A stretch of 64,000 bases of DNA from Marinobacter salexigens (GCF_002806945.1 NZ_NIHC01000001.1:868001-932000), one strand, 5' to 3'. Counted from the first letter of the stretch, positions 34,857-44,427 are shown. The notes: generated by a model from the letters alone, not told the origin. Numbers and translations: made by a program.

Positions 34857-35660
34857 ATGATTGATGATCTTGGAATCAAGGCTGCCTTTGCCTCTATAAC
34901 CGGCCAGGCGCTGCTGAAGGCTTTGCTGGTTGTCGTTATTGCCTCTCTGATCACCGTTGCGGTTCAAAAGGTACTTCCACGTGTTGCAGAAAAGCTGGGC
35001 GGCAAGCCACGCCTCTACCTCTTGGCATCTGTGCCTCTGCTTCGGTTGCTGATTATTCTGGCCACGATCGTGATCGTAGTTCCGATTTTGGTGGAGCCGT
35101 CGTTCGAAAACATGGTGGCTATTTTTGGTGCACTGGCCCTGGCGCTGGGTTTTGCGTTCAAGGATTACGCCAACAGCCTGATCGCCGGCATTGTTACCCT
35201 TTATGAAATGCCTTACCGGCCAGGCGACTGGATTGAAGTGGATGGACAATACGGCCAGGTGCGAGCCATCAATACGCGGGCTGCCGAGATTATTACTCCC
35301 GACGACACGATAGTGATCATTCCCCACAACAAACTGTGGAACTCCTTGATTGCCAACGGTAACGACGGCACGGATAACCTCATGTGTGTGGCAGATTTTC
35401 ATCTGGAGGCTAATCATGATGTCAGCCAGGTGCGTGATCTGCTCCGGGACATTGCCTTTACCAGCCCGCGAACCAAAACCTGGCAGCCTGTGCTGGTGAT
35501 TGTGTTCAACAAACCTTGGGGCATGCACTACCGGCTGAAGGCTTATCCCTTTGACCCCAAAGATCAGTTCCAGTTTATTTCCGAACTGACAGCACGTGGC
35601 TCCGCGGAACTGGCACGTCAGGGAGTCAAGTTCGTCTCCGCGCCCGTGTCTGTCAACTAA
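34857..35660 (+). CDS. MscS-family mechanosensitive channel
   Basis: A 267-residue inner-membrane protein. Membrane segments occupy residues ~14-34 and ~57-77, then the pore-lining helix and the beta domain: FGALALALGFAFKDYANSLIAG, YRPGDWIEVDGQYGQVRAINTRA and PHNKLWNSLIAN match MscS. Family channels open under membrane tension to release solutes on hypo-osmotic shock. The sequence has the Gly/Ala packing helix of true MscS pores. The ribosome site is GGAGTTCGT. The upstream unknown gene may regulate it. Confidence 0.88.
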   Translation: MIDDLGIKAAFASITGQALLKALLVVVIASLITVAVQKVLPRVAEKLGGKPRLYLLASVPLLRLLIILATIVIVVPILVEPSFENMVAIFGALALALGFAFKDYANSLIAGIVTLYEMPYRPGDWIEVDGQYGQVRAINTRAAEIITPDDTIVIIPHNKLWNSLIANGNDGTDNLMCVADFHLEANHDVSQVRDLLRDIAFTSPRTKTWQPVLVIVFNKPWGMHYRLKAYPFDPKDQFQFISELTARGSAELARQGVKFVSAPVSVN

Positions 35661-35684
35661 CCTCTAGTGGAGGGGGCTGGACGC

Positions 35685-35707
35685 AAAAAGCCCCGCGTGG
35701 CGGGGCT
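35685..35707 (-). terminator. Intrinsic terminator after the DUF4168 gene
   Basis: On the minus strand AGCCCCG-CCACG-CGGGGCT is followed by TTTTT. It ends transcription of the DUF4168 gene and can also act weakly on mscS from the other side. Confidence 0.8.
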
Positions 35708-35743
35708 AAACTGATGAGCAGTTTTTACGGCTGCGACTGGCGC

Positions 35744-36133
35744 TTACATCAGCGCGTCAATACGGTTGCGTACCTTTGGCTCACTGCTATAGGCCGTTGC
35801 AATGGCGTTATAGGTCGGGATATCCATGCCTGAGTCCTCGATAACCGTTACCATTTCATCGTTTGCTTCCATTTGCAGCTTTTGGGCTTTTTGCTGGGAA
35901 TCCGCTGATTCAATCTTCTCAATGTATTCTTCACGCACTTCTGAGATCCCTTCCTGAGCTTTAATGAACTGTTTCAGTTCAGCGTCGTTGTAATGGGTGT
36001 TCTGCGTACCTGCGGCTGCAGGGTTTGAATAGCCTTCAGAGCCTCCCGTGGCTACAGGGTTTTGTTCTGCCATGGCAGGAGCGGCAGCCAGCAGGGCGAC
36101 AGAGGCGGTAATGGATACGAGTAGCTTGTTCAT
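35744..36133 (-). CDS. DUF4168 periplasmic protein
   Basis: A 129-residue protein with a signal peptide (MNKLLVSITASVALLAAAPAMA). The mature part includes DAELKQFIKAQEGISEVREEY and ends with PTYNAIATAYSSEPKVRNRID, the DUF4168 family pattern: a small helical periplasmic protein of unknown function widespread in gammaproteobacteria. It is divergent from the kinase gene at 36324, with shared TGTGGCA repeats in between, so it may be a target of that two-component system. Confidence 0.82.
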   Translation of the reverse strand: MNKLLVSITASVALLAAAPAMAEQNPVATGGSEGYSNPAAAGTQNTHYNDAELKQFIKAQEGISEVREEYIEKIESADSQQKAQKLQMEANDEMVTVIEDSGMDIPTYNAIATAYSSEPKVRNRIDALM

Positions 36134-36266
36134 GATCGACTTCTCCTGTTTGATTTGCGTTCACTAGAGACTTATCAAACGCTGTGCCAGCTTTCGGGTG
36201 TTTGGTATTTTATATACAAAACAACGGGTTGTGTGTTCGTCTTGGTTAATCTCAGGTAATGAGGGT

Positions 36267-36303
36267 TGTGGCGAAATGCCACATGTGGCAGAAATGTGTG
36301 GCA
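36267..36303. promoter_or_regulatory. Cluster of TGTGGCA half-sites upstream of a sensor kinase
   Basis: TGTGGCG (36267), inverted TGCCACA (36277), TGTGGCA (36284) and TGTGGCA (36297) lie within 37 bp. The middle two form the perfect 14 bp palindrome TGCCACATGTGGCA at 36277-36290. The cluster sits 20 bp before the kinase start, in the divergent gap with the DUF4168 gene, a likely binding site for the adjacent NtrC-family regulator. Confidence 0.5.
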
Positions 36304-36323
36304 ATTATGCTGTTGGAGCCTGA

Positions 36324-37796
36324 ATGAAACCGTCTCTCAGAAGTGCTGGCCAGGTGTTTGGATCGATACAACTCACCCTGGTGTTGAGCATTGTTGTCCC
36401 TTTGCTGACCATCGGAGGCCTTGCCATATATCTGGGGTTCGGGGCTGTAGAACGCGCTCTGAATGATCGCTTGCAGGAAGATCTGGAACTGGTGGCCCGC
36501 GCTGCCAGCGGTCCGCTCTCCCGTGCCATGCAGGAAAAAGACGAGCTGGTGATCGGCGATTCTCTTAAATCGATCTTCCGCATTGGTCGTGTCTCCGGGG
36601 CATCGGTTTTCGATAAAGCCGGAGCCCGAATTGCCAGCCTTGGCCTGGCGGATACCGACGTGGGTAACAGTGCCAGTGCGGAACAGGTTATAAACAGTGG
36701 CGAGCTTGGGGGCGCCTTTCGGCGGGTGGATGGGCAATCCGTATTCTCCCACTTCACGCCATTGGTGGCGGACGATGGCCGCATACAAGGGTTGCTGCAA
36801 ATCACCCGCAGGCGCAGTGATTTTCATGAACTGCTGGCATCCAGCCGTCTTTGGGCTGCGTCTATCTGGTCGGCCCTGGCGGTAACGGTCATCCTGGTGG
36901 TGGTGCTTGGGCACTATGGAACGGTTGGCCGCCATGTGCGCCGGCTATTGACCGCCATGGCCGAGTTGGCGCCGGGCAACTGGCAATTTGATACGGAACC
37001 CTCCGGCCCCCGGGAATTACGGCAGATTTACGGTGGTGTGCGGGATATGGGGCAGCGCATGGCTCGGGCCGAAGAGGAAATACAGCAGCGGGTAATCACC
37101 GAACGCCAATTGGCCGAGCGCCTGGAATATCAGGAAAAAATCGCCATGATCGGCCGAGTGGCGGGCGGGGTGGCTCACGAACTGGGCGCGCCCTTGAATG
37201 TGATTCAAGGGCGCGCCAACATCCTGGCCCGGCACGAACTGACAGACGAACAGCGGCGGCAACTGGACGATATCGGCTATCAAGTGGGGCGCATGACCAC
37301 CATTATTCAGCAGCTTCTGGACTGTTTCCGCCATGTACCGGATTCCAGGCGGCCTATCCGGCTTGATTCGATCCTCAAGGATGTATTGGAACGCGCGGCT
37401 GAAGACGAAAAATGTCGTGGCAAACGCCTGCTAAGTAAAGGGCTGGAGATGGAGGCCAGTATCAGAGCGGAGCCCGTAAGGCTGGAGCTGGCGTGTTTGA
37501 ACGTGGTGCGCAACGCCTGTCAGGCCGCCAGTACAGAGGTGGTCTTGTCGTTGCATCGTTATGATAACGAGTGGGAAGTGCGGGTTGAGGACGATGGCCC
37601 GGGTATAGCGGCGGAAAAGCGGGACGCTGTGTTTGAGCCCTTCTACAGTACCCGGCCAGCCGGAGAAGGCACGGGGCTGGGGCTGGCGGTGGTTAGCAGT
37701 GTACTTAAAGAACATGGAGGCCGGATTGAAATCACAGACAGCGGATCAGGAGGGTGCAGAATGAGCCTGTACTGGCCAGTGGAGACAGAGGTATGA
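36324..37796 (+). CDS. Sensor histidine kinase partner of an NtrC-family regulator
   Basis: A 490-residue membrane kinase. Two membrane segments (~15-37 and ~175-197) enclose a periplasmic sensor of about 135 residues. A HAMP-like linker follows, then HisKA with His285 in GGVAHELGAPLNVIQGRA, and HATPase motifs NVVRNACQAAS, EDDGPGIA, FEPFYSTRPAGEGTGLGLAVV. It overlaps the regulator by 4 bp (ATGA). The signal is unknown; the neighbours do not reveal it. Confidence 0.87.
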   Translation: MKPSLRSAGQVFGSIQLTLVLSIVVPLLTIGGLAIYLGFGAVERALNDRLQEDLELVARAASGPLSRAMQEKDELVIGDSLKSIFRIGRVSGASVFDKAGARIASLGLADTDVGNSASAEQVINSGELGGAFRRVDGQSVFSHFTPLVADDGRIQGLLQITRRRSDFHELLASSRLWAASIWSALAVTVILVVVLGHYGTVGRHVRRLLTAMAELAPGNWQFDTEPSGPRELRQIYGGVRDMGQRMARAEEEIQQRVITERQLAERLEYQEKIAMIGRVAGGVAHELGAPLNVIQGRANILARHELTDEQRRQLDDIGYQVGRMTTIIQQLLDCFRHVPDSRRPIRLDSILKDVLERAAEDEKCRGKRLLSKGLEMEASIRAEPVRLELACLNVVRNACQAASTEVVLSLHRYDNEWEVRVEDDGPGIAAEKRDAVFEPFYSTRPAGEGTGLGLAVVSSVLKEHGGRIEITDSGSGGCRMSLYWPVETEV

Positions 37797-39235
37797 GCCA
37801 CTACAAGGCAAAAATTCTTTTGCTGGAAGACGATGCCAGCCTGGGCCTGCTGTTGAGCGAGGAGCTTGCTCTGGATGGCTACAGCGTAAGCCGCGCGGGA
37901 ACCGTAAACGAGGCCTGCGGGATGCTCAAGTCCGAAACACCCGACTTGGTGGTGTCCGATCTCCGCCTGCCCGATGGCGACGGGTTGGAGCTTCTCAAGA
38001 CCGCGCAGGCCGAAGGCCTCAGCCTGCCTTTTATAATTATCACCGCCTTTGGAACGGTTGATCAGGCCGTTGAGGCATTGAAAGCCGGGGCGGATGATTT
38101 TCTCACCAAGCCTTTGTCGACAGATCACCTGCGCCTGAAAATAAGGCGGCTGCTAACCCAGGCCGATCTTACAAAGCAGCTTCAGCAGTTTCTAGCCCAC
38201 AGCAGTGCAGAAGAATCTCTTGGGCTGATTGGCGAGCACGAAAGCATGGTCCGGCTCCGGTCCGAAATTCGGCAAATTGCCCGCAGTGAGGCCGCGGTAT
38301 TGATCTGCGGCGAAAGCGGAACCGGCAAGGAGTTGGTGGCACGAGCCATTCACCGTGCCAGCGAACGAAGTGCCAAGCCGTTTGTGGCGGTTAATTGTGC
38401 GGGCATACCGGCAGAACTCATGGAAAGTGAGTTTTTTGGCCACGAGGCAGGCGCGTTTACCGGGGCCCGACAGGCCCGGAAAGGTCTGTTTGCAGAAGCG
38501 CACGGCGGCACTTTGTTGCTTGATGAAATTGGCGAAATGTCTCTCGCCTTGCAGGCAAAACTGCTTCGGGTGCTGCAGGAGGGCATGGTAAAACCGGTGG
38601 GCTCGGATCAGGAAGAGCCGGTGGATGTGCGCATTCTGGCCGCCACCCACGTGGATCTGCTGAAAGCTGTGAGCGAGGGCAGTTTTCGGGAGGATCTTTA
38701 CTACCGGTTGGAAACCCTGAGCCTTCGCATCCCTGCGCTGCGAGAGCGGGGGGATGATGTCGATCTGCTTGCCATGCACTTTCTGCGGGAAGCCGCGCGG
38801 CGGCACCAGCGCGGGTTTTTGAAGCTCAGTGAAGTCAGCTCCCGCACTCTGATGGACTATCCCTTCCCGGGAAATGTCCGCGAACTGGCCAGCGCTATCG
38901 AGAGGGCGGTGACCTTTTGTGAAGGCGACACGATTCAGCCCGATCATCTGCCGGAGCGAATTCGCAAGCGCCAGGGTGCGGCAGATAGTCCACAAACTAC
39001 ATCCACAGCTGAGAGCATTTCCACATGGCCCACACTGGACACCCTCCAGCAAAACTATGTGGCGGAAGTAATGAAGGCAGTGGGCGGCAATAAGCGCCGG
39101 GCTGCTCAGGTTCTGGGCATTAACCGGCGCACCTTGTACCGCTGGTTGGCGGCGGATGAATCGGACCCCGGGGCCAACGAATATCAGGATTCAGTGAGAG
39201 GTGGCGCAAGCGTGCCAAAAGGAGAAGCGCAATGA
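37793..39235 (+). CDS. NtrC-family sigma-54-dependent response regulator
   Basis: The ATG at 37793 (GGAGACAGAGGT upstream) gives 480 residues. The receiver domain carries Asp56 in VVSDLRLPDGDG. The AAA+ domain has Walker A GESGTGKE, the sigma-54 contact loop GAFTGA and Walker B GGTLLLDEIGEM. The C-terminal helix-turn-helix is GGNKRRAAQVLGINRRTLYRW. It activates sigma-54 promoters once phosphorylated by the upstream kinase. No -24/-12 element was found in the immediate surroundings, so its targets probably lie elsewhere or in the TGTGGCA region. Confidence 0.9.
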   Translation: MSHYKAKILLLEDDASLGLLLSEELALDGYSVSRAGTVNEACGMLKSETPDLVVSDLRLPDGDGLELLKTAQAEGLSLPFIIITAFGTVDQAVEALKAGADDFLTKPLSTDHLRLKIRRLLTQADLTKQLQQFLAHSSAEESLGLIGEHESMVRLRSEIRQIARSEAAVLICGESGTGKELVARAIHRASERSAKPFVAVNCAGIPAELMESEFFGHEAGAFTGARQARKGLFAEAHGGTLLLDEIGEMSLALQAKLLRVLQEGMVKPVGSDQEEPVDVRILAATHVDLLKAVSEGSFREDLYYRLETLSLRIPALRERGDDVDLLAMHFLREAARRHQRGFLKLSEVSSRTLMDYPFPGNVRELASAIERAVTFCEGDTIQPDHLPERIRKRQGAADSPQTTSTAESISTWPTLDTLQQNYVAEVMKAVGGNKRRAAQVLGINRRTLYRWLAADESDPGANEYQDSVRGGASVPKGEAQ

Positions 39236-40140
39236 AAGATCAGAAAACAGCCATGATGTACGGGCTGGGCACGGTTCTGCTCTGGTCTACCGTTGCCACA
39301 GCGTTCAAATTGGCCTTGGCAGACCTGGCGCCAGTGCAAATGCTGTTGGTGGCTTGCACTGCGTCTGTGGTGGTTATGGCCATCATCCTGATGCTGCAAA
39401 AGCGTTGGCATCTGGTGTTTTCGCTCAAGAAAAAACAGTACATTCAATCGTTTGGCATGGGCTTGATAAATCCGTGCCTGTACTATTTTTTTCTTTTCGG
39501 CGCATTTGACCGGCTACCGGCACAGGAGGCCCAGCCGCTGAACTACACTTGGGCGCTGGTGTTGGCCTACCTGTCCGTGCCGTTTTTAGGGCATCGTCTG
39601 CGCAAACTGGATATTCTGGCTGGCCTGGTGTGCTATGCCGGTGTGGTGGTGATTGCCACCCGGGGTGCGGTGACATCCCTGAGTTTTTCAGACCCTTTGG
39701 GTGTCGCTCTGGCCATAGGCAGCACACTGGTGTGGGCCTCCTATTGGATTATTGCTACCCGCGATACCCGGGACCCTGTAGTTGGCCTGTTCCTGAACTT
39801 CTTGTTCGGTCTCCCGGTGATCGCCCTGATCTGTTGGTGGACAGAAGGCCTGTCTCTGCCGGTAACCGGCTCTCTGGTCGCCGCACTTTATGTGGGCATA
39901 TTCGAGATGGGCATTGCCTTTGTGCTCTGGTCTTACGCGATGAAAAAGGCCGAAAACACCTCCAGGGTGAGTAACCTGATTTTTATTTCGCCCTTCCTGT
40001 CGCTGGTATTCATCTATTTTATTCTGGGCGAACAGATTTTACCGTCCACCTATATTGGCCTGGTGTTGATCATGGGAGGGCTTTGGCTGCAGCAGAAGAA
40101 GGTGAAAGAGTGGAAGCAGGAGTTGGCAGATGCCCAGTGA
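39232..40140 (+). CDS. EamA/DMT-family transporter
   Basis: A 302-residue polytopic protein with ten hydrophobic segments in two EamA halves ([37 protein letters not shown]; second half [33 protein letters not shown]). The first codon overlaps the regulator gene's end by 4 bp and follows GGAGAAGCGCA. The family exports metabolites or amino acids, but the substrate here cannot be told. Confidence 0.86.
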   Translation: MKDQKTAMMYGLGTVLLWSTVATAFKLALADLAPVQMLLVACTASVVVMAIILMLQKRWHLVFSLKKKQYIQSFGMGLINPCLYYFFLFGAFDRLPAQEAQPLNYTWALVLAYLSVPFLGHRLRKLDILAGLVCYAGVVVIATRGAVTSLSFSDPLGVALAIGSTLVWASYWIIATRDTRDPVVGLFLNFLFGLPVIALICWWTEGLSLPVTGSLVAALYVGIFEMGIAFVLWSYAMKKAENTSRVSNLIFISPFLSLVFIYFILGEQILPSTYIGLVLIMGGLWLQQKKVKEWKQELADAQ

Positions 40141-40408
40141 CTGGTATATTTATATGATTCGAACCGCCCGTGGTGCGCTTTATACGGGCATAACCACCGA
40201 TGTCCCTCGCCGCTTTGCCGAGCATCAGGCCGGCGCACCCAAAGGCGCACGAAGCCTGAGAGGCAAAGGCCCGCTGGAACTGGTGCTTAACTTGCCTGCG
40301 GGGGATCGGAGCCGGGCATCAAAGTTGGAGTGGCATATCAAGCAGTGGCCAAGGCAGCGCAAAGAAGCCCTTGTTCAGGGTGACGTCAGTCTTCCAGATG
40401 CGTTTTGA
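40130..40408 (+). CDS. GIY-YIG domain protein
   Basis: A 92-residue single-domain protein with [20 protein letters not shown] at the N-terminus (the GIY..YIG motif in the variant YIY..YTG), then Arg-rich [10 protein letters not shown] and [11 protein letters not shown] with the conserved Glu. This is the small stand-alone UPF0213/YhbQ-type group, for which nuclease activity has been proposed. It overlaps the end of the DMT gene by 11 bp and the convergent hydrolase by 23 bp. Confidence 0.87.
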   Translation: MPSDWYIYMIRTARGALYTGITTDVPRRFAEHQAGAPKGARSLRGKGPLELVLNLPAGDRSRASKLEWHIKQWPRQRKEALVQGDVSLPDAF

Positions 40409-41282
40409 TATGTTTGCCTGCTGCTTTTATGGCAGCAGTGGCACGGCTTAACTGGCCGCTATGTACCTGGAATACATGCCAAAGGCCGTTGTACACCTCC
40501 AGTTGCGTATCAACCCCTGCGGCCCGGGCTGCTTTTGCAAGGCGTTCCGAATCGTTAAGCAGAATCTCCTGGCTACCGACCTGGATCAGCAGCGGAGGTA
40601 GGCCCTCAAAGTTACCGAACACAGGTGAAATAAGCGGGTGGCTCAGGGATTCCCGCGCAGCGTAGAGCTTTGCAGCTTTTGCTGTCCAATGTGCTTGCAG
40701 CACGGGTTCACATTCGGGGGAGTACAGGTCTTTCTGGGTGAGATCGGTCCAGGGTGAAAAAATCGTAATCGAAGCCGGTAGTGGCTGATTGCTATCTCGC
40801 AGCCGCATGGCCAATGCAATCGCCAGTCCACCACCCGCTGAATCGCCTGCTATGGCAATCTGCCCTGGCGTAAAGCCCTCGTCGTCTATCAGCGCCCGCC
40901 AAGCTGCTTCTGCATCGTCCAGAGCAGCCGGGAAAGGGTGCTCCGGCGCAAGGCGGTAATCTGGTGTAACCACTATGCAGCCAGTGGCTTTGGCCAGGTG
41001 GCCGGTAAGGCCTTTGTGGGTAGTGGCAGAACCGATAATATAGCCACCGCCGTGCAGGTAAAGCACCGCACCGCGGGTAACCTTTCCGAAAGAGCTTCGG
41101 ATTACCGAAAGGCCTGCCAGGGTGCCTGTTTGAAAGCGGCTGTCGCGGGGCGGAACCGAGCTGCGGTAAGCCTGGCGTATTAGCGTGCGCTGAACTGAAA
41201 CCGGAATTGCCGGGTGAAGTGCGGGCCGAACCAAACGGGTCATGGTTTGGCGCAGTGCGGTTTCAATTAGGTGTTGCAACAT
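40386..41282 (-). CDS. Alpha/beta hydrolase, hormone-sensitive-lipase family
   Basis: A 298-residue protein with the HSL oxyanion motif HGGGY, catalytic Ser in GDSAGGGLA, catalytic Asp in a segment near [14 protein letters not shown] and His in GLWHVFQ. It has no signal peptide. Such enzymes hydrolyse short- to medium-chain carboxyl esters. The 3' end overlaps the convergent GIY-YIG gene by 23 bp. Confidence 0.87.
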   Translation of the reverse strand: MLQHLIETALRQTMTRLVRPALHPAIPVSVQRTLIRQAYRSSVPPRDSRFQTGTLAGLSVIRSSFGKVTRGAVLYLHGGGYIIGSATTHKGLTGHLAKATGCIVVTPDYRLAPEHPFPAALDDAEAAWRALIDDEGFTPGQIAIAGDSAGGGLAIALAMRLRDSNQPLPASITIFSPWTDLTQKDLYSPECEPVLQAHWTAKAAKLYAARESLSHPLISPVFGNFEGLPPLLIQVGSQEILLNDSERLAKAARAAGVDTQLEVYNGLWHVFQVHSGQLSRATAAIKAAGKHIKTHLED

Positions 41283-41361
41283 CTGTGTTATGCCCCCGCT
41301 ATGGGTTAGGATTGTGCATCTTAATTCGTATTATCTATTCATGACAGGCGTTTAACTCTAC

Positions 41362-42378
41362 GTGTACTGGAAAACAGATACCATAGAAATACCTGGTTGG
41401 GATCGCAGCTCTCTTTTGAAGAGGCTGGAGCCTTTTGATCCGGGTGGGCGTGAAGAACTCAGTGAAGAAATGGTGGCCTATTGCCGGTTTTATGGCCTGG
41501 ATCTTTGGGTGGAGCATCCGGAAGTTGCGTATCATCAAGGCTATGTAACGGCCGATGAGCATGAGGTCATGGTGCACTATTTCCGGCTGCCGGAGTCTCA
41601 GGCTAAACGGGGTACGGTGTTTATTCTGCACGGCTATTTTGATCACGTTGGTTTATACACCCAGTTGATCGATCGTTGCCTCGGAGCCGGTTTTGATGTG
41701 CTGGCGTATGATCAGCCGGGCCACGGACTCTCCAATGGCACGCCAGCAGCTATTGGCAGCTTCCTGGAGTATCAGGCAGTGTTGTCAGAAGTTCTGAGTC
41801 AGGTGCGCGACAAAGTTCGCGGCCCCTGGTTTGCGGTGGGGCAGAGTACGGGAGGTGCCATATTGATTGACTACCTCTTGTCTAATCACCATTCCACAGA
41901 GACGTCGGAGTTTCGGAAGGTGGTTTTGTTGGCGCCGTTGGTGCGCCCCGCCGGGTGGCTTGGCGCCAAGGTACTGCACACCTTGGTGAAGCCGTTTATC
42001 ACCCGGTGGCAGCGTGTCTTTGCAGAGAATAGCGGTAACACCCGCTTTTTACGCTTCCTGCGTGAGCATGACCCACTGCAGGCCAGAGCCGTTCATGTGG
42101 ATTGGGTAAGCGCGCTACGAACATGGATACCGCACATTGAATCGGCTCGCCCAGTGAACTTCCCGGTTACGGTGGTTCAAGGTGAAAAAGACCAAACGGT
42201 AGACTGGCAGCACAACCTGAGAATTATCCGCAATAAATTTTCTGCGGTGGAAGAGGTGAGGATTGCCGACGGACGTCACCATCTGGTTAATGAAGCCAAG
42301 GATTTACAGGCAACTGTATTCAATACAATTATCGATACGTTTGAACATTCATCAGCGGGCGCTCCTGACAACGCTTGA
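41362..42378 (+). CDS. Alpha/beta hydrolase, lysophospholipase/monoglyceride lipase-like
   Basis: A 338-residue protein starting at GTG, without an obvious ribosome site, so the start is uncertain. The family blocks are FILHGYFDHVG, AYDQPGHGLSNG, the nucleophile elbow VGQSTGGAIL, and VVQGEKDQTVDW with a late His in GRHHLVNE. This is the Hydrolase_4 (serine aminopeptidase S33/PldB-like) family, which acts on lysolipids or monoacylglycerols. Confidence 0.82.
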   Translation: MYWKTDTIEIPGWDRSSLLKRLEPFDPGGREELSEEMVAYCRFYGLDLWVEHPEVAYHQGYVTADEHEVMVHYFRLPESQAKRGTVFILHGYFDHVGLYTQLIDRCLGAGFDVLAYDQPGHGLSNGTPAAIGSFLEYQAVLSEVLSQVRDKVRGPWFAVGQSTGGAILIDYLLSNHHSTETSEFRKVVLLAPLVRPAGWLGAKVLHTLVKPFITRWQRVFAENSGNTRFLRFLREHDPLQARAVHVDWVSALRTWIPHIESARPVNFPVTVVQGEKDQTVDWQHNLRIIRNKFSAVEEVRIADGRHHLVNEAKDLQATVFNTIIDTFEHSSAGAPDNA

Positions 42379-42458
42379 AGTCAGAACCTGGAAGGGGCTG
42401 GCACTGGAAGCTTTCTAATGGAATGGCGCCTGAAGAAAAACTGCCACAGGAGAATTGC

Positions 42459-43112
42459 GTGAAAAAAACAATGCTTGCAGTAGCCGTAACGACTATGGGC
42501 CTTGCCGGCTGCATGACCTATGATCCTTACACCGATGAGGAGAAAACCTCGAGTGCAACGAAAGGTAGCATCATCGGCGCTATCGGCGGCGCAGCTGTAG
42601 GCGCGGCCACCTCAAGCAAAAGCGACCGCGGTAAAGGTGCACTCATTGGTGCAGCAGGCGGTGCAGCTGTGGGTGGCGGCATTGGCTACTACATGGACCG
42701 CCAGGAAGCAGAATTGAGACACAAGCTGAAAGGCACTGGCGTTCGGGTTGTACGTAACGGCGATCAGATTGAGCTGGTAATGCCCGGTAATATCACATTC
42801 GATACGGACCAGTCGTCCATTCGCTCCGGGTTCACCGGTACGCTTGAGTCTGTTTCGTTAGTGCTGAAAGAGTTCGACAAGACCGTTATTCAGATTGAAG
42901 GCCACACAGACAGCACCGGCGCCGACAGCTACAACCAGCTGCTCAGCGAACGTCGTGCCGGCTCTGTGCGGGACTTTCTGCTTAACCAAGGCATTGAGCC
43001 CCGGCGCACCCGTGCAGTTGGGTATGGCGAGCGTTATCCCATAGCTTCTAATGACACCGCAGCTGGGCGCGAACAAAACCGCCGTGTAGAACTGACCCTG
43101 GTTCCCATGTAG
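42459..43112 (+). CDS. OmpA-family lipoprotein with glycine-zipper
   Basis: The GTG at 42459 with AGGAG 7 bp upstream gives 217 residues. The signal peptide ends in LAGC, so it is a lipoprotein. A glycine-zipper segment follows (IIGAIGGAAVGAATSS, LIGAAGGAAVGGGIGYY), then an OmpA C-terminal peptidoglycan-binding domain: IEGHTDSTGADSYNQLLSE and VGYGERYPIASNDTAAGREQ. It resembles E. coli YiaD. It anchors the outer membrane to the wall or modulates BAM. A terminator follows. Confidence 0.88.
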   Translation: MKKTMLAVAVTTMGLAGCMTYDPYTDEEKTSSATKGSIIGAIGGAAVGAATSSKSDRGKGALIGAAGGAAVGGGIGYYMDRQEAELRHKLKGTGVRVVRNGDQIELVMPGNITFDTDQSSIRSGFTGTLESVSLVLKEFDKTVIQIEGHTDSTGADSYNQLLSERRAGSVRDFLLNQGIEPRRTRAVGYGERYPIASNDTAAGREQNRRVELTLVPM

Positions 43113-43152
43113 TAACTTGCCAACAACCAAGGTTCCGGCTTTGCCGGGCATA

Positions 43153-43182
43153 AAAAAACCGGAGCTGCTGCTCCGGTTTTTT
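43153..43182. terminator. Bidirectional intrinsic terminator between the OmpA-like gene and serA
   Basis: AAAAAACCGGAGC-TGCT-GCTCCGGTTTTTT is a perfect stem with A and T runs on both sides, placed between two convergent genes. Confidence 0.93.
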
Positions 43183-43197
43183 ATTGGCGCATGCTGC

Positions 43198-44427
43198 TTA
43201 AAATAAGACGCGAGCGCGAATGGTACCTTTCACCTGGAGCAGTTTCTCCAGAGCAAGTTCACCGTAGGCCTTATCGACATCGATCACCACGTACCCAATG
43301 TCTTCCTTGGTCTGCAGGTATTGGCCGCAAATGTTGATGTCGTTGTCGGAGAATACCTGGTTGATTTCAGACATAACGCCTGGCACGTTCTCGTGAATGT
43401 GCAGCAAGCGGTGCTGGTTCGGGTGTGAAGGCAGCGCAACTTCCGGGAAGTTAACAGACGACACAGACGTGCCGTTATCGCTGTACATTGCCAGCTTCTC
43501 GGCCACTTCACGACCAATGTTTTCCTGAGCCTCGATGGTGGACCCACCTACGTGAGGTGTCAGAATAACGTTGTCGAACTCGCGCAGTGGGGATACGAAT
43601 TCCTCGTTGTTCGATTTTGGCTCCACCGGGAAAACGTCAACTGCGGCACCCAGCAGTTTGCCGCTTCTCAGGGAGTCCGCAAGCGCATCGATATCAACAA
43701 CTGTGCCCCTCGAGGCGTTCATCAAAATAGAGCCAGGCTTCATTTGCGCCAGCTGCTCAGCCTTGAACATATACTTGGTGGCTGGTGTTTCAGGAACATG
43801 CAGGCTCACAACATCAGAAATGTTGAGCAGTTCTTGCAAGCTGCCAACCTGAGTGGCATTGCCAATAGGCAGCTTGGAAACCACATCATAGAAGTACACA
43901 TCCATGCCCAATCCTTCAGCCAGAACGCTGAACTGGGTGCCGATGTTGCCGTAACCGATAATGCCCAGCTTCTTGCCGCGGATTTCATAGCTGTCTTTGG
44001 CAGATTTCTGCCATTCGCCACGATGCGCCTTGGCGCTCTTCTCGGGTACGCCGCGGAGCAGGAGAATGGCCTGCGCCAAAACCAGTTCAGCAACGCTGCG
44101 GGTGTTGGAGAAAGGTGCGTTGAATACCGCAATACCCTTGCGGGTTGCAGCCTGTAAATCCACCTGGTTGGTGCCAATGCAGAAACAGCCCACGGCAACC
44201 AGCTTTTTGGCAGCCTCGAATACCTTTGCGGTCAACTGAGTGCGGGAGCGAAGGCCGACAAAATGCGCATCGGCAATCTTCTCAATCAGATCTTCCTCGG
44301 CCAGCGAGTGACTGAGGTACTCAATGTTGGTGTAACCTGCAGCATTCAGGGTGTCCAGTGCGGACTGGTGCACGCCTTCCAGCAGCAGAATCCGGATTTT
44401 GCTCTTTTCGAGAGACGTCGTTGACAT
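43198..44427 (-). CDS. serA: D-3-phosphoglycerate dehydrogenase
   Basis: A 409-residue enzyme of the D-2-hydroxyacid dehydrogenase family. It has the NAD-binding motif GKKLGIIGYGNIGTQFSVLA, the catalytic Arg/Glu/His blocks (NASRGTVVD, LTPHVGGSTIEAQENIG) and a C-terminal ACT-type domain (HRLLHIHENVPGVMSEINQVF). It makes 3-phosphohydroxypyruvate, the first step of serine synthesis, and can form D-2-hydroxyglutarate in the coupled reverse reaction. It is divergent from the gene for D-2-hydroxyglutarate dehydrogenase. Confidence 0.95.
   Translation of the reverse strand: MSTTSLEKSKIRILLLEGVHQSALDTLNAAGYTNIEYLSHSLAEEDLIEKIADAHFVGLRSRTQLTAKVFEAAKKLVAVGCFCIGTNQVDLQAATRKGIAVFNAPFSNTRSVAELVLAQAILLLRGVPEKSAKAHRGEWQKSAKDSYEIRGKKLGIIGYGNIGTQFSVLAEGLGMDVYFYDVVSKLPIGNATQVGSLQELLNISDVVSLHVPETPATKYMFKAEQLAQMKPGSILMNASRGTVVDIDALADSLRSGKLLGAAVDVFPVEPKSNNEEFVSPLREFDNVILTPHVGGSTIEAQENIGREVAEKLAMYSDNGTSVSSVNFPEVALPSHPNQHRLLHIHENVPGVMSEINQVFSDNDINICGQYLQTKEDIGYVVIDVDKAYGELALEKLLQVKGTIRARVLF

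Noticed and set aside
34845..35528. 227-codon open frame antisense to mscS
   Set aside because: Shadow frame; the sense gene has an intact MscS signature.
36284..36310. Sigma-54 promoter (-24 GG / -12 GC) before the sensor kinase
   Set aside because: The GG and GC doublets are 14 rather than 12 bp apart, and the TTGC part is absent.
38192..39052. 286-codon open frame antisense to the NtrC-family regulator
   Set aside because: Shadow of the AAA+ domain; His/Gln-rich sequence without family features.
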